A stretch of 64,000 nucleotides of DNA from Lepidostoma basale (GCA_022606425.2 JAHDVF020001519.1:124001-188000); one strand, 5' to 3'. Positions 31,418-41,689 are shown, numbered from the stretch's first letter. Notes: generated by a model not told the origin, from the sequence alone. Made by a program: numbers and translations.

Positions 31418-32005
31418 TTTATCAAATCAAATCAAATAAAATTAGTTTATTTTCTCAAAAGACATTACAAACATTTTTTTTATTATAGTTTAAGGCATCT
31501 ATTGAGAACAGGTAAAACATAATAAATATATAATACCAGGAACGCATGAGAGATGGTTCGACATTAGGAATACAAGATACTCTCCAAAGTCAAGAGTATT
31601 TGTCTTCTGAACGTACTTTCACGAATATGAAAGACATCGATCTCCGAAGCGATCATGTTGAGCAGTTTGAATGCTCTCCCCACTGTCATCACCAGAGGCA
31701 GGTTGGTTCTGCATGTTGTGAGATAAAACAGTTTGTGCTGACGCTGTCGAAGATAACCATCCGGAACATAAAGATGGATAGCCTCCAAGATGAAGGAATT
31801 CCCAAAGAATCCCCTGATAAGTCTGAAGGAATGGGTAAGTGTGCACCCATCCCTTCTTATCTGTAAACTATTGGTCCCCAGCATGCCCAAGAGGAATGCA
31901 GTGGGATAAAGCCACAGATAGCTATCAAACTCCCTCATGTAGAGATATCTCAGAAATCTTTTCTGAACCCTTTCTAACATGAGCGAATATCTCGCCTCGT
32001 GGGGA
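31418..32005 (-). mobile_element. LINE-F 3' fragment
   Basis: Starts (on plus) with TATCAAATCAAATCAAAT, the complement of the LINE-F tail. Minus-strand codons give RYSLMLERVQKRFLRYLYMR, FLGMLGTNSLQIRRDG and MTVGRAFKLLN. The frame is open over 170 codons (31564-32076), entering non-LINE text near 32005. About 75% like the copy at 24783 by eye. Confidence 0.7.
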
Positions 32006-32009
32006 CGCC

Positions 32010-32170
32010 TCGTGTTTATGGGTGGTGGTCTAGGGGATAGAACGCTTGGCTCCTGATCCAGGGGACTTGGGTTCAAGCCTAGACACGACCAGATTCCTTC
32101 TTCATAATAATGAGCTATTTTCTGCTCACATTGAAGATTGTAAACATGAATTCTAATTTCATTGATTAAA
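32010..32170 (+). mobile_element. tRNA-derived SINE, second type
   Basis: TGGTCTAGGGGATAGAACGC, then GGGGACTTGGGTTCAAGCC supply A- and B-box-like blocks spaced as in a tRNA. The 3' part (AATGAGCTATTTTCTGCTCA) differs from the SINE at 58908. A degraded tRNA gene is the alternative. Confidence 0.55.
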
Positions 32171-32299
32171 ATCCTTGGTATTAGTCTTTAAAAAAAAATC
32201 TGTTTTAAATAATTTAAAAAATAACCGCGGATATAAAAATAAATAAGAAAAACAGTTTATTTTTTTTAAATGTTTAATTTTGTAATCTACTTATAAAAT

Positions 32300-32385
32300 A
32301 TATCACATCATCATCAACATCAGCCGCCTGTCATCCACTGCTGAATGTAGGCCTCTCCCAAAGCACGTCACCGCCCCATATCCAT
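32300..32385 (-). mobile_element. LINE-C 3' end stub
   Basis: Minus-strand codons GEAYIQQWMTGG and stop, followed by TGTTGATGATGA. Only the last ~20 codons remain. Confidence 0.6.
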
Positions 32386-32439
32386 TACTGCTTCCATCCA
32401 TCCATCCATAAAATATATCACGCTTTAATTTAATTTCTG

Positions 32440-33020
32440 TGAAATTGTCACGTCAGCTGTTTCATCAACCTACATATGTTGATGGAACGTTGACATAATG
32501 GTTTCGTATGAAGGCATCATTTTTTCCACCAACATATGTTAGATACAATTAATCCTTGAATTGATAACCCGCATTGGGTAAATAAAATCCAATATTCGTC
32601 TACAAGTATTTGTATACATTCAAAATGTTGTAAAAATAAAACTGGTCCATGTTAGCATATTAAGAGTGACATCTTCGGGCGTTATCTAGCAGTGCGTTAA
32701 TGGCGGTAGCCTTTCACATTGTGTTAATAAAAAGATCTTCTGATTAATGCTTAAATCTAATCTTCATTGATGGTGCTAGAGTGTGTAGAGTGAAACTAAC
32801 ATGTGAAGTTTGGTGTTACATATTAATATATATACAACTTCCAAAAATTTGTCAGACATGGTGGTCTTAAGAAGGGTGGAATGGGAAAATGTTGTATTAC
32901 ATAAAGCGTGCGTTTAACCCAACCAATGACAGGTCATAAGTCCTGTAAAATCCTCGATCACCATATTCTGTTTTCAATTTGCATCTTCGTCTCTATTGAG
33001 ATACAATTAATCCTTGAACA
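32440..33020. repeat. P1 remnant and T-repeat arm
   Basis: A decayed P1 unit (GTCACGTCAGCTGTTTCATC, 32448) is followed by GTATTTGTATACATTC and the reversed T arm ending TTCGTCTCTATTGAGATACA at 33006. It resembles the T element at 4245 but is more diverged. Confidence 0.45.
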
Positions 33021-33037
33021 TATGTTGGTATCATTAA

Positions 33038-33130
33038 TTTTCTTCGACCGGTTTCGGTAGCTCGCTGTAATCTTCTGGTCTGAACTTCTTGACCAGATGA
33101 TTGCTGTGAGCTCCTGAAATAGGTGCAATC
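33038..33130. repeat. P7 inverted pair
   Basis: Minus strand at 33041-33080 has ACCAGAAGATTACAGCGAGC, TACCGAAACCGGTCGAAGA. The facing copy (GACCAGATGATTGCTGTGAG, CTCCTGAAATAGGTGC) is decayed. Confidence 0.45.
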
Positions 33131-33385
33131 TTAAAATCAAGTAAAATTAAACCTAATAATATTAAACAAGATTTTATTGTACCTGTATTATATTAATATT
33201 TTTATTTTAATTATTTATTGTAAATTTTTACAAGAAATTTCAATAATTTAATAATATAAATATTTTGATGTCAACATAGTTTGGCGACACAGCTAACAAT
33301 TTGAAATAAAATAATTAACAAATTGTGACACATATTATATGAATGTTACCAATATATGGATTTTACACATTGCGGGGTAATCATC
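33131..33385. other. No gene recognised
   Basis: AT-rich; includes text parallel to the flank of the P1/T unit (TTGATGTCAACATAGTTTGG). Confidence 0.3.
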
Positions 33386-33645
33386 TTTAAAGATTAATTG
33401 TGTCTCAATAGAGACAAAGATGTAAATTGTTTTTTGGAAACTAAAAAAAAAAATTAAATCTAAAAAAAAATATCAGACGTGGTGGTCGTTAGAAGGGCGG
33501 AATGGGGTATGTTGTTTACATAAAGCGATCGCTTAACCCAACCAATGACAGGTCATAAGTCCTGTAAACGCCTCGATCACCATATTCTGTTTCCAAAAAA
33601 AAACAATTTACATCTTCGTCTCTATTGCGATACAATCAATCCTTA
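33386..33645. repeat. T-repeat inverted pair, short form
   Basis: TTAATTGTGTCTCAATAGAG at 33393 and the reverse CTCTATTGCGATACAATCAA ending at 33643; the spacer holds one GCGGAATGGGGTATGTTG block. It looks like a T element with most of both arms deleted. Confidence 0.5.
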
Positions 33646-34432
33646 AAATGCATATGACATTAACAAAAATTAAAGGGTTAATAATATTAAAGTTTCATCG
33701 TGTTACGGCTAAAATAACGCATTATCGAACAAAGGTTTTCATTCCTATAAATTTGTGTTATCAATTGCTTTTTGTTTTTATTTTTTAACATATTGTTCAT
33801 TATCGTTCACCATCTGCAACACCCAATAAAACATACGAATAGTTCTGAAAATAAATAAACGAATTCGCAGAAAACAAAATTGCCCTTTCTTGAAATCTAT
33901 TTTAAAACAACCCGAGTGAAAGAAGTTTTACATACAAATGTCGACAGTTTAGAAAATGATCCGGTATACAGATATCGTCAACCTTCGGCATGTCGTAAAA
34001 AGCAACTATTCAGCTTGCTAAAGCCCAGAGTTGACGAGAAATAGACAAGAAAATAAATTTTTATTAAAGTTTTGGCATTTCTGACAATATGGCCTACAAC
34101 ATAAATGACAATAAGACATGAATAACGAAAGAGAGAGAATCAAAATAGTTTGATTTTGTTTTCAGGGTCGTCAGAGGTTTGGAGCTTCGTAAGGGTCGTC
34201 TGAATGTCGGAGTTTCGTCGGAACCGGTTAAAAATAAAGTGGTATAAAACAAATTAAAAGTGTATTAGTACTTTAATTAACAATGCCACACCACAAATCA
34301 AATATCTTTTTGATTAAAATTACCTTCTAACACAATTGCAAGAGAAAGTCTAGATATAGATCCCTTTAAACGCCACCTGGGATAAATAAAGTATTATTGT
34401 CATTGATACAAAGATGAAGAATATTAAACATA
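33646..34432. other. No gene; one decayed P6 motif
   Basis: TCTGAATGTCGGAGTTTCGTCGGAACCGGTTAA at 34199-34231 is a relic of P6, followed by AAATAAAGTGGTATAAAAC, the same flank seen after the P6 ribozyme at 60310. Otherwise AT-rich. Confidence 0.4.
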
Positions 34433-35718
34433 TTAGGTCCTTACATATGAAATTGGCGTTTTGCCGTACTGGCAACTTTGATCTCAAATATCTTCTCTTT
34501 GGTTAGGAATTCCAAATTAAAATTTATACAGCTATTTACTAAAGTATTTGTGTTTTGAAAATTATAATTCATTTGTTTTTTCCTCAAATGTTTTTTTCCT
34601 TTGCGTCACTCAGTTTACAAAATGGAAAACTTGAAATATCGCGTTATTTTCGAGTACGAGTTCCACCGTGGCACCAGTGCTGCAGAAACGGCTCGAAGGA
34701 TTAATGATGTGTATGACGACGGTGCCGCAAAAGAAAACACAGTGCGTTTTTGGTTCCAACGTTTTCGTTCTGAAAATTTCGACCTGCAGAACAAGCCCCG
34801 TGGACGGCCGGAGACCAAAGTTGATAATGAAGAATTGAAGGCTATTGTGGAAGCGGATCCATCGCAAACCACGTCCGAGTTAGCTGCAGGCTGCGGTGTT
34901 AGTGATAAAACTGTTTTAATCCACTTGAAGCAAATTGGGAAGGTGAAAAAGCTTGAAAGGTGGGTACCTCACGAATTGAGTGAAGCAAATCAACAAACAC
35001 GCGTTGACTGCTGCGTTGCATTAATCAACCGGCACAATAATGAAGGGATTTTGAATCGAATCATTACCTGTGATGAAAAGTGGATCCTGTATGATAATCG
35101 GAAGCGCTCATCGCAATGGCTGAACCCTGCCGAACCAGCCAAACCATGCCCCAAGCGAAAATTGACTCCAAAAAAGTTACTTGTGAGCGTTTGGTGGACT
35201 AGTGCTGGTGTCGTTCACTACAGCTTTCTTAAATCTGGCCAGACGATTACGGCAGATGTCTATTGTCAGCAACTGCAAACCATGATGGAAAAGCTAACTG
35301 CTAAACAACCGAGGCTGGTTAATCGCTCTAGGCCACTGCTGCTTCATGATAACGCTAGACCACACACTGCACAACAGACGGCTACCAAATTAGAAGAGCT
35401 TCAATTGGAATGTCTAAGACATCCACCGTACTCTCCGGACCTTGCCCCAACAGATTACTATTTTTTTCGAAATTTGGATAACTTCTTGCAAGGGAAAAAA
35501 TTCAACTCCGATGGGGCAGTCCAAACCGAATTCAAAGATTTTATTGATTCCCGTCCGAATGTTTTTTTAGTAAAGGGATCGATGAACTATCTATGAGATG
35601 GCAAAAGTGCATAGATAGCAATGGTACATACTTTGATTAAATAAATATATTATATTAAAAAAAAATTCACTTTATGTTCCTCCCATACAAAACGCCAATT
35701 TCATATGTAAGGACCTAA
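34433..35718 (+). mobile_element. Mariner transposon, full length, 1286 bp
   Basis: Inverted ends TTAGGTCCTTACATATGAAA... match over 30 bp without a mismatch that I can find. TA duplications lie at 34431-34432 and 35719-35720. Different from the 7-kb mariner in ends and protein. High end identity and one coding lesion suggest this is the youngest DNA transposon here. Confidence 0.92.
34622..35640 (+). pseudogene. Mariner transposase (cecropia-like, D,D34D), one frameshift
   Basis: The start is the ATG of MENLKYRVIFEYEFHRG; no ATG precedes it in frame. An N-terminal paired helix-turn-helix region (TSAAETARRI; GRPETK hinge; TSELAAGCGVSDKTVLIHL) leads to WVPHELSE. The catalytic Asp residues are D151 (TCDEKWILYDN), D243 (LLHDNARPHTA) and D278 (PPYSPDLAPTDYYFF), 34 residues apart for the last pair. 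Loss of one T in the run at 35562-35568 ends the frame at 35596. In the next frame the normal C terminus, RWQKCIDSNGTYFD, continues to a stop at 35640. The family resemblance is to the cecropia/Hsmar1-type transposases (WVPHEL, YDN, YSPDLAPTD). Confidence 0.92.
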
Positions 35719-35807
35719 TATTTATTAAAATAAAATAATCTGAGTTTTCGGGATTTTAGAAAAAGAATTAAACCATAAAAATTTGATGCCTATAAAAAAG
35801 AAGAACT

Positions 35808-36050
35808 AACTAACTAATAACCATCACGGCGTCTCACCAAAGCGGTAGGCAGAAATAATGGACTACCACACTGATGCGGCACTCCATCCTTCTCTTTTCG
35901 CCCCCGCGGGAGACGCGGTGTGATGGGTTGCGAACCTCATCGCCACCAATAGGCATCTCCCGCGCTCTTTTCGATCGTCCAACATCCACAAAACAAATCT
36001 AAAACAAGTTATATATAATACAATGATATAAAATATAACAACAAAATAAA
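35808..36050 (-). mobile_element. SINE-like element S, copy 2
   Basis: Begins on plus with ACTAACTAACTAATAACC (tail) and CACGGCGTCTCACCAAAGCG, then the S body GAGACGCGGTGTGATGGG, GTTGCGAACCTCATCGCCAC and a TCATTGTAT-type AT-rich 5' end. Confidence 0.6.
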
Positions 36051-36274
36051 AATTAATAACAAGTAATGTTCTTTTAGATATTGCACGTAAATTAGAAGAA
36101 AGAATACTTAAAAAACTTCTTAAATGAATCAAGGATATCGATAAATTATATGCGCAAGCATAAATTAGATTAAATAGTCCATTGTTTTGGCCGAAACACT
36201 ATGACATATAAATATTTTATAACTGTGATTTCAAAAACTTTGTTTAATGTCACAAATAGCATTTTTTTAACTTT

Positions 36275-36318
36275 ACGACAGCTGTTTCATGAACCAATGT
36301 TGACATCATCAGGTGTTA
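36275..36318 (-). ncRNA. Hammerhead-like ribozyme motif, P1 (left arm)
   Basis: Mirror copy of the motif at 36394-36442: CTGATGA, T, a weakened stem II (GTCAAC with GTTCAT), GAA, ACAGCTGT, C. Confidence 0.55.
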
Positions 36319-36393
36319 CAAAAATATATATCAAATGTCAAATTTTCGTAATTTTTAAAAAATTACGAAAATTTTACATTTGATATATATTTT

Positions 36394-36442
36394 TGTAACA
36401 CCTGATGATGTCAACATTGGTTCATGAAACAGCTGTCGTAAA
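36394..36442 (+). ncRNA. Hammerhead-like ribozyme motif, P1 (right arm)
   Basis: CTGATGA at 36402-36408, extra T, TCAACATTGGTTCATGAA, then ACAGCTGT and C. Core and palindrome are intact. Stem II pairs less well than in the P1 consensus (GCCAAC/GTTGGC), so activity may be low. Confidence 0.55.
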
Positions 36443-36496
36443 GTTAAAAAAATACTATTTGTGACATAAAACAAAGTTTTTGAAATCACAGTTATA

Positions 36497-36769
36497 AATT
36501 AGATTACTTAAAAAATGCGATTTAAAAAAAGGCAATATTATAGGAAATCAAAATAAAAATTAATACTCGTACATCATCAACAAAAAAAAGTGCAAATACA
36601 ACGTTTTTGCGTATTATTAAACAAGTAATCTTAGTTTTAGTCGGCGGGAATTAGGGAATTTATGCCTATAAACGAAAGTATAACGTAAATACATACATAG
36701 TAAATACATGTGAGGTGGATTATTACATTTGCGGGAAGCGAAAATTTGGGTGACGGCCTGCCTAAATTG
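36497..36769. other. No gene recognised
   Basis: AT-rich, nothing seen. Confidence 0.3.
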
Positions 36770-36893
36770 GATCCACTCGTGGACCCGCATTTACATCTCA
36801 TGGACCCCCACTTTTTTTTCTCTGACGTGAACCCCTTGCATGTTGAAATCGACCCCTTGGGGTCAATATAGACCACTTAGGGCATCACCGGCT
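36770..36893 (-). mobile_element. hAT-type terminal fragment
   Basis: On the minus strand: TGATGCCCTAAGTGGTCTAT, GACCCCAAGGGGTCGATTTC, then GTGGGGGTCCATGAGATG. This is the left end of the hAT element at 17238, which reads CAGTGGTTCCCAAAGTGG then CCCCCAGGGGTCGATTTCG. Only ~120 bp; no partner end found. Confidence 0.6.
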
Positions 36894-36939
36894 TAAAGCA
36901 ATCCAAAATTGATTATAATTATAAAATATAGTGAAATAA

Positions 36940-37500
36940 AATTTGTCATCGCAAACAAAAACCTATCCAAAAAATCTAGAATGGCAGTGCACAATGTTGT
37001 TCTTCTACAGACCCTTATGTATGGAAGCGAAGCATGGAACTGGCAAAAGTAGGATGAAAGTAGAATAAATGCAGTAGAAATGAGATCTCTTAGACGAATG
37101 TGTGGATACTCTGTGTATGATAGAGTGTCGAATGAAAATATAAGAAGTGAATGGGGTGCGAATGATGGTATTATGAACAAAATAATTAAAGGATCATTAA
37201 GATGGTTTGGATATATGGAAATAATAAATGAAGAAAGAATGGCAAAAATATATATATGTTGACGATGTAAATGGAACCAGAAATAAAGGAAGACCGAGGA
37301 AAACGTAGCACGATCAAATAAATCAAATATTGAATGTCGGCCATGTGAGGAGTCAGTTAAATCTACGTGCGTGCATGACACGATGTATATATGTTGAGGA
37401 AGCGAGAGAAATGTAGGATAAGTGTGACAGTCGATTCTTTCTGCCTACCTCTTCGGGGAGACGGCAGGATGGTTAGTTAGTTAGTTAGTTAGTTAGTTAG
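36940..37500 (+). mobile_element. LINE-A1 3' fragment
   Basis: From GTCATCGCAAACAAAAACC through YGSEAWNWQ (followed by a TAG) and MRSLRRMCGYSVYDRVSNEN to a (GTTA)7 tail, the longest tail in the window. Several stops and indels. Very close to the 27-kb copy. Confidence 0.75.
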
Positions 37501-37930
37501 TAAAATTAAATAATTTTTAAAGCATTTTGCCTTAATTTTTGTAATGCTCTCGTGGCAGAAGCAAAAATTTTCTATATCTCATTTAAACGGTAATTTACAT
37601 ATTATTTGTTCTTATACATTTTCATAAAATGTTTACAGACTACCATGTTTTCATGATTGATTGATTGGTGTTAACAATATGGTGTCAAGTAGAAATGTTT
37701 ACTTAATGAAAATTGCTCAAACTCTGGTAAATATAATGGAAATTGATTGGGACTAATATATAGAATGATAAAGCACAAAAGTAATATTGCTTTTAGTTAT
37801 CAAAAGTAACATAATTCAAAAGTTAATAAAAATCTAGTGAAAATCAATGCTTTTAACTCGTTCCGAATAATAATACTTTCAAGTATTCTGGAGTTTATCC
37901 CTTAATAATTTTCACGAACATATTAAACCA
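37501..37930. other. No gene recognised
   Basis: AT-rich text with no repeat family I recognise. Confidence 0.3.
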
Positions 37931-37934
37931 TATT

Positions 37935-38430
37935 ATCAAGTCAACAAGGCTTCGGCGGTATCAGGTTGTCTCAAGGATATAATATGGAAAAACAAGTATA
38001 TGAGAACTGACAGTAAGGTCAGAATATATAAAACCTGTGTAAGGCCCATACAGACATATAGTATTGAGACCAGAGCGAATACCACAAGAACGAAGGCTAA
38101 GGTACGGGTGGCAGAGATGAGGACGCTGAGGATGATAGCAGGAAGGACTATTCGAGATAGAGTGAGGAACACGGCTATCCGCGAGATCTGCAAGGTGGAG
38201 GATGTCGTGAGATGGAGTAGACAACGCAGAAAATACTGGAATGCGCAAGTGCAGAGGATGGATCCCACCAGAATCCCACACGCTGTGGCGCATCAGATCC
38301 CTGCCGGCTGCCGTCCCCCCGGAAGACCGCCGAATAGATGGAGAGATAGTTGGGAGTCAACCTCTCAAAAGAGGCCAGCCTGATTTCAGGAACAGACCAA
38401 AGGTCTATAAGGAGAAGAAGAAGAAGTAGA
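37935..38430 (+). mobile_element. LINE-B-related 3' fragment with open frame
   Basis: A 127-codon frame (38000-38383): MRTDSKVRIYKTCVRPIQTY, ETRANTTRTKAKVRVAEMRT, RKYWNAQVQRMDPTRIPHAV and GRPPNRWRDSWES. It matches 49860-50340 better than the other LINE-B copies, so it is a second LINE-B subfamily. Ends AGAAGAAGAAGAAGTAGAAG. Confidence 0.7.
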
Positions 38431-38484
38431 AGAAGTTATTCTGCTCCTTTATCTTGCGTATAAAAGCAGCAATGCGCTTGATCT

Positions 38485-38555
38485 TCGCTACATTTGATAA
38501 TGCTTTAGAAAGGAGAAATATGTTATCCCCATGAATTATAATAAAACTTCTACAT
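38485..38555 (+). repeat. P4 motif, decayed
   Basis: TTTGATAATGCTTTAGAAAG, GAGAAATATGTTAT: core TTGATAA retained, GAA kept, palindrome lost (ATATGT). Confidence 0.35.
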
Positions 38556-38559
38556 AGAA

Positions 38560-38705
38560 TACCATGTGATGAGTCGGATATAAAGCGTGCATGACGCAAA
38601 ATATGAATGTTGAGGAAACAAGATTAGTATCTCAGGAAAGAAAAGTGTTTCAGTCGATTATTTCTGCCTGGTCGGGAAGATGGAGTGATGGTTAGTTAAA
38701 TAGAC
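38560..38705 (+). mobile_element. LINE-A1 3' fragment, decayed
   Basis: CCATGTGATGAGTCGGATAT, then GAATGTTGAGGAAACAAG and a shortened TGATGGTTAGTTAA end. No frame. Confidence 0.5.
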
Positions 38706-38883
38706 GTATTCATTCGTATAAATTATTTGATGTGGAGTTGGCCATCATTGTTTAAGATACAATCAACGAATTATATTCGAGATCGCTTCTGAAACATGTA
38801 GAATTTTTATTCTGTAAATATAAAATAAAAAGTAGAGAAAAATACAGTGTTTAAAATTCTCCTTTCAAATCAACGTATGCTTA
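38706..38883. other. No gene recognised
   Basis: AT-rich spacer. Confidence 0.3.
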
Positions 38884-39720
38884 CTAACTAACTAACCATC
38901 ACGCCATTTCCCAGGAGGGGTAGGCAGACAGGATGGATCGCCACAATGCTCTGTCCTGGCATAGCTCGTGGGATTCTTCTACATTCATTCATCGTACCAT
39001 GCACGCACGTCGATTATTCCGACTTCGAATGTGGCCGCCTTTTAGTAATTGATTAATGTGGTCATGCCATGTTTTCCTCGGTCGTTCTCGGCTTCTTTTT
39101 CCACTCACATTACTTTTGTACAACTTTTTAACCATTCTTCTCTCATTCATTCGTTAAATATGTTCAAACCATCTCAGGGATCCTTTATTAATTTTATCCA
39201 TAATGCAGTCATCTGCCTTACATTTCTCTTTATATCATCGTTCGGTATTCTATCATACAATGTTTTCCCGCATATTCTTCTTAGTGATCTCATTTCTACG
39301 GCGTTTATCCTGCTTTCATCTTTCTTTTGCCAGCTCCAAGCTTCACTTCCATCATCATCATCATCATCATCGGCTGTCCCTCGTATCCGAGGAAGACTGT
39401 TCTTCACGGTTGTGGGTCCGCATGTGACTGAAGAGCCCGATCCTGGACCCACATATTCTGGGGCATCTGGGGCAGGGCAAGGCGCCTGTAATGGAGCCGT
39501 CACCGTCCCCCAGTGGTCTCTCCTTTCTCCTCCTCCTCTCAGCGGCGTCGTCTCCGCGCTGTGCTTCAGAGTCTTGTGTGCCTTTCTGTACTGCTGTTCT
39601 CCACCTAGGTCTATCCTCTGCATTCTTTTCCCAGCAATCACAGTCGATGGCACACATGAGGGTTGGCACTAGAACTCAATTGTGTACTGCCATCTTTGCT
39701 TCTGTACGTACGCAATGTTG
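38884..39720 (-). mobile_element. LINE-A1 3' fragment interrupted by a LINE
   Basis: The tail (ACTAACTAACTAACCATC) and C-terminal block on the minus strand reach EAWSWQKKDESRINAVEMRS; the copy is then broken at 39353 and resumes at ~39654 with GAGGGTTGGCACTAGAAC, the next bases of LINE-A. Sequence details (KTLYDRIPNDDIKRN) ally it with the old copy at 5284. Confidence 0.7.
39353..39653 (-). mobile_element. Non-LTR fragment with C2H2 finger, nested
   Basis: Minus-strand codons include CPRCPRICGSRIGLFSHMRT followed by H, a C-x2-C-x12-H-x3-H zinc finger, then a (GAT)n tail. Such a finger near the C terminus is known from several LINE clades. Upstream RKERPLGDGDGSITGALP is low complexity. It sits inside a LINE-A1 copy, and no clear target duplication is visible. 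Confidence 0.6.
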
Positions 39721-40150
39721 ATAATGTACTTCTAGACAATAATAGAGGACTCAAAAGATACTAAACATGCACGTATATCCAACAAGTCTCGGTGAAATGG
39801 TTAGTTTATGACAGAGAAGAGATATATCTGCACTTTGGTCCACCGTCCTTTCTGGCATTAAAAATGTGTGGCATCATAAATCCTTTCACTTTACACCTAC
39901 TGCTCATGGACACGTGTAACCCTGTGTCTCACTCCTTTGTTTCGCTTCGCTCTTGTTTTGTTAGGTCATTCTAATTATGTGAACACGGCGAATAAAGAAT
40001 AAAGTGAAACACGTAAAAAGAATTAATTAATTAACAAAAACATTTCGAAACATTTTGAAAATTTTTGTCTTTTTACAACTCTTTGTACTTTATACAAATA
40101 TACTTAGGAAATTGAAAATAACTTTGTTTAATCCACAAATATTAAAAAAA
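39721..40150. other. No gene recognised
   Basis: Unique text; nothing assignable. Confidence 0.3.
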
Positions 40151-40151
40151 A

Positions 40152-40620
40152 CATGACATGTTTCGGAGGATACCTCCATCTTCTTCTTCTTCTTCTTCGA
40201 TGGCCCTACAGCCCATATCGAGCCTTAGCCTCCAGTATTCTTCGCCTCCAACTCCTCCTGTCCTCCGCTTCGACCCTCCAATCTGACACTCTTAACAATC
40301 TTGTTCCATCTCTCCCAACTTCATCCTCCCATCGCAGCCTTGGTCGTCCAATTGGTCTTCTACCACCTAGGTGCCACTCCAGCAATCTTTTTGGGGTTCG
40401 CGATGACGGCATCCTCTGCACATGACCGGCCCATCTCAGTCTATTCAGTCTGACCTGTGTGGAGAGACTGGGAGCTTTGTAAATATTGTACAGCTCGTCA
40501 TTATGCCGCACTCTCCAGCCTTCACCGTCATTCACAGGCCCCAGAATTCTGCGCAGCACCCTTCTCTCAAAAGTATCTCCATCTTCAGGTGTAAAAATAT
40601 AATTAAAACTAAACTTATAT
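40152..40620 (-). repeat. P3 ribozyme unit split by a LINE
   Basis: The 3' half of a minus-strand P3 motif (GAGGTATCCTCCGAAACATGTC) is at 40155-40176; its 5' half (CACCTGAAGATGGAGATAC) is at 40573-40591. The two halves share a 13-bp near-duplicate, TACCTCCATCTTC (40171-40183) and TATCTCCATCTTC (40574-40586), the target duplication of the inserted LINE-G. Confidence 0.7.
40184..40573 (-). mobile_element. LINE-G 3' fragment with open frame
   Basis: A 117-codon minus-strand frame (40206-40559): MLRRILGPVNDGEGWRVRHN, LNRLRWAGHVQRMPSSRTPK, then GRRPIGRPRLRWEDEVGRD and RRSWRRRILEAKARYGL at the stop. C-terminal segment of a LINE. Its tail is (GAA)n, matching the TTCTTC run next to the duplication. 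Confidence 0.75.
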
Positions 40621-40784
40621 AAAAACGCATTTAAAATTCAATACAACATTTCAAATTTAAAAATTAACCTGGACTATTTGTTATTCAACATTAAGACGAT
40701 TCTGCTATTATTTATTGTTAAAATAATTGCGAAGATTTTCACGGTTGGCAACAATATGTAATGAAAATTACCACCACCACATTA

Positions 40785-40835
40785 CACTGAAGATGGAGAC
40801 TGCAACGAACTCCGAAACGTCGGTCGGGAAGGAGA
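40785..40835 (+). ncRNA. Hammerhead-like motif, P3 variant
   Basis: CTGAAGA, extra T, GGAG/CTCC stem II with an 11-base loop, GAA, ACGTCGGT, C. The 8-base stem III region is not palindromic but can close A-U and C-G around GTCG. No convincing stem I. Confidence 0.4.
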
Positions 40836-40874
40836 AATCACACGTTGTTGTCCAAAATTACACAAAGCATTTAA

Positions 40875-41652
40875 CCCTTAACGTACCGTGTTCAAAACAA
40901 AACGCTCGCTCCCATGTGGTAAATTCAGTTTACCGCTAACTTTTTCTAAATATCAAGCATATGACTCGATGAATCAAAATTTAATTTATGTCATCTTGTA
41001 GGGAATTTCATTAGGAATAGATTGATATCTATAACATACATGGATTATTTGAAAAACATATCATTATTAATTTTTTTCTGGAACCATGCGATTTCTGATA
41101 TGGAATGCGTCACAGCATACGAGCAACTGGACACCAAGTATAAACATGTCTCCGCGCCGCGGCCGGCGGGGCGAGACTTTACGAGATTTTACGTATGATA
41201 AAGGCACCTAGGCAAAATGTATAGTACGTTCAAGACAACGAGTACGTATTAATATTTGTCCCTTTTGGTAAAGTGTTAATATTTTCACAGTTCTGATATT
41301 ATTAAGTTGCGTGCTGCGTTTCCATCCACAGTCGGTATTATTACGTACCTATTGAAAAGGTCAAACATATAATTTATAATACGTTCAAAACAGCGAGTAA
41401 GTATTCGTCACTTTTGATAAAGTTGTAAATATTAGCAAAACAAATTCTACCTTAACACGAATGAAGGTGAGGGCAGTCTTAGAAAATATTTTTTTTTGGG
41501 ATGAAGGAAGTGCTTTTTTTTTATTACGAAATATTGAGAACACTTCAATGGAGGATTACAATTTTTTTTATAATATTAGGGTCCATAGGTTTTAAGAAAA
41601 TCAACTTTAAATTGGCAGTGGAAACTCAATTGACCACATGGCAACGCGACGG
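40875..41652. mobile_element. TTAA-flanked piggyBac-like element, copy 2
   Basis: TTAA at 40871-40874 and 41653-41656. Same ends and order as 21199-21974, with over 90% identity by eye except for a replaced CG-rich block (CGCGCCGCGGCCGGCGGGGC near 41154). It interrupts an otherwise ribozyme-rich flank (P3 at 40785, P-type GGACCGAAACATGTG at 41682). Confidence 0.7.
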
Positions 41653-41689
41653 TTAATTGTTAAAATTTGTGCAGAGAAGTAGGACCGAA

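Larger units (their letters stand above)
36219..36496. repeat. Near-perfect P1 foldback palindrome
   Basis: Two arms of about 138 bp (36219-36356 and 36359-36496) are inverted copies with only about three differences. Each contains a full P1 motif. The centre is a short AT loop. The low divergence implies a recent origin or gene conversion between arms; such a palindrome would fold into one long hairpin in RNA or single-stranded DNA. Confidence 0.8.

Noticed and set aside
1960..37500. Recurring ~60-bp units as a CRISPR array
   Set aside because: The repeats are dispersed on both strands, have no regular spacers, and belong to LINE 3' ends in a eukaryotic genome.
39049..39672. A 207-codon plus-strand frame
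   Set aside because: It crosses the junction of two antisense LINE copies; low-complexity His/Ser runs come from the (GAT)n tail.
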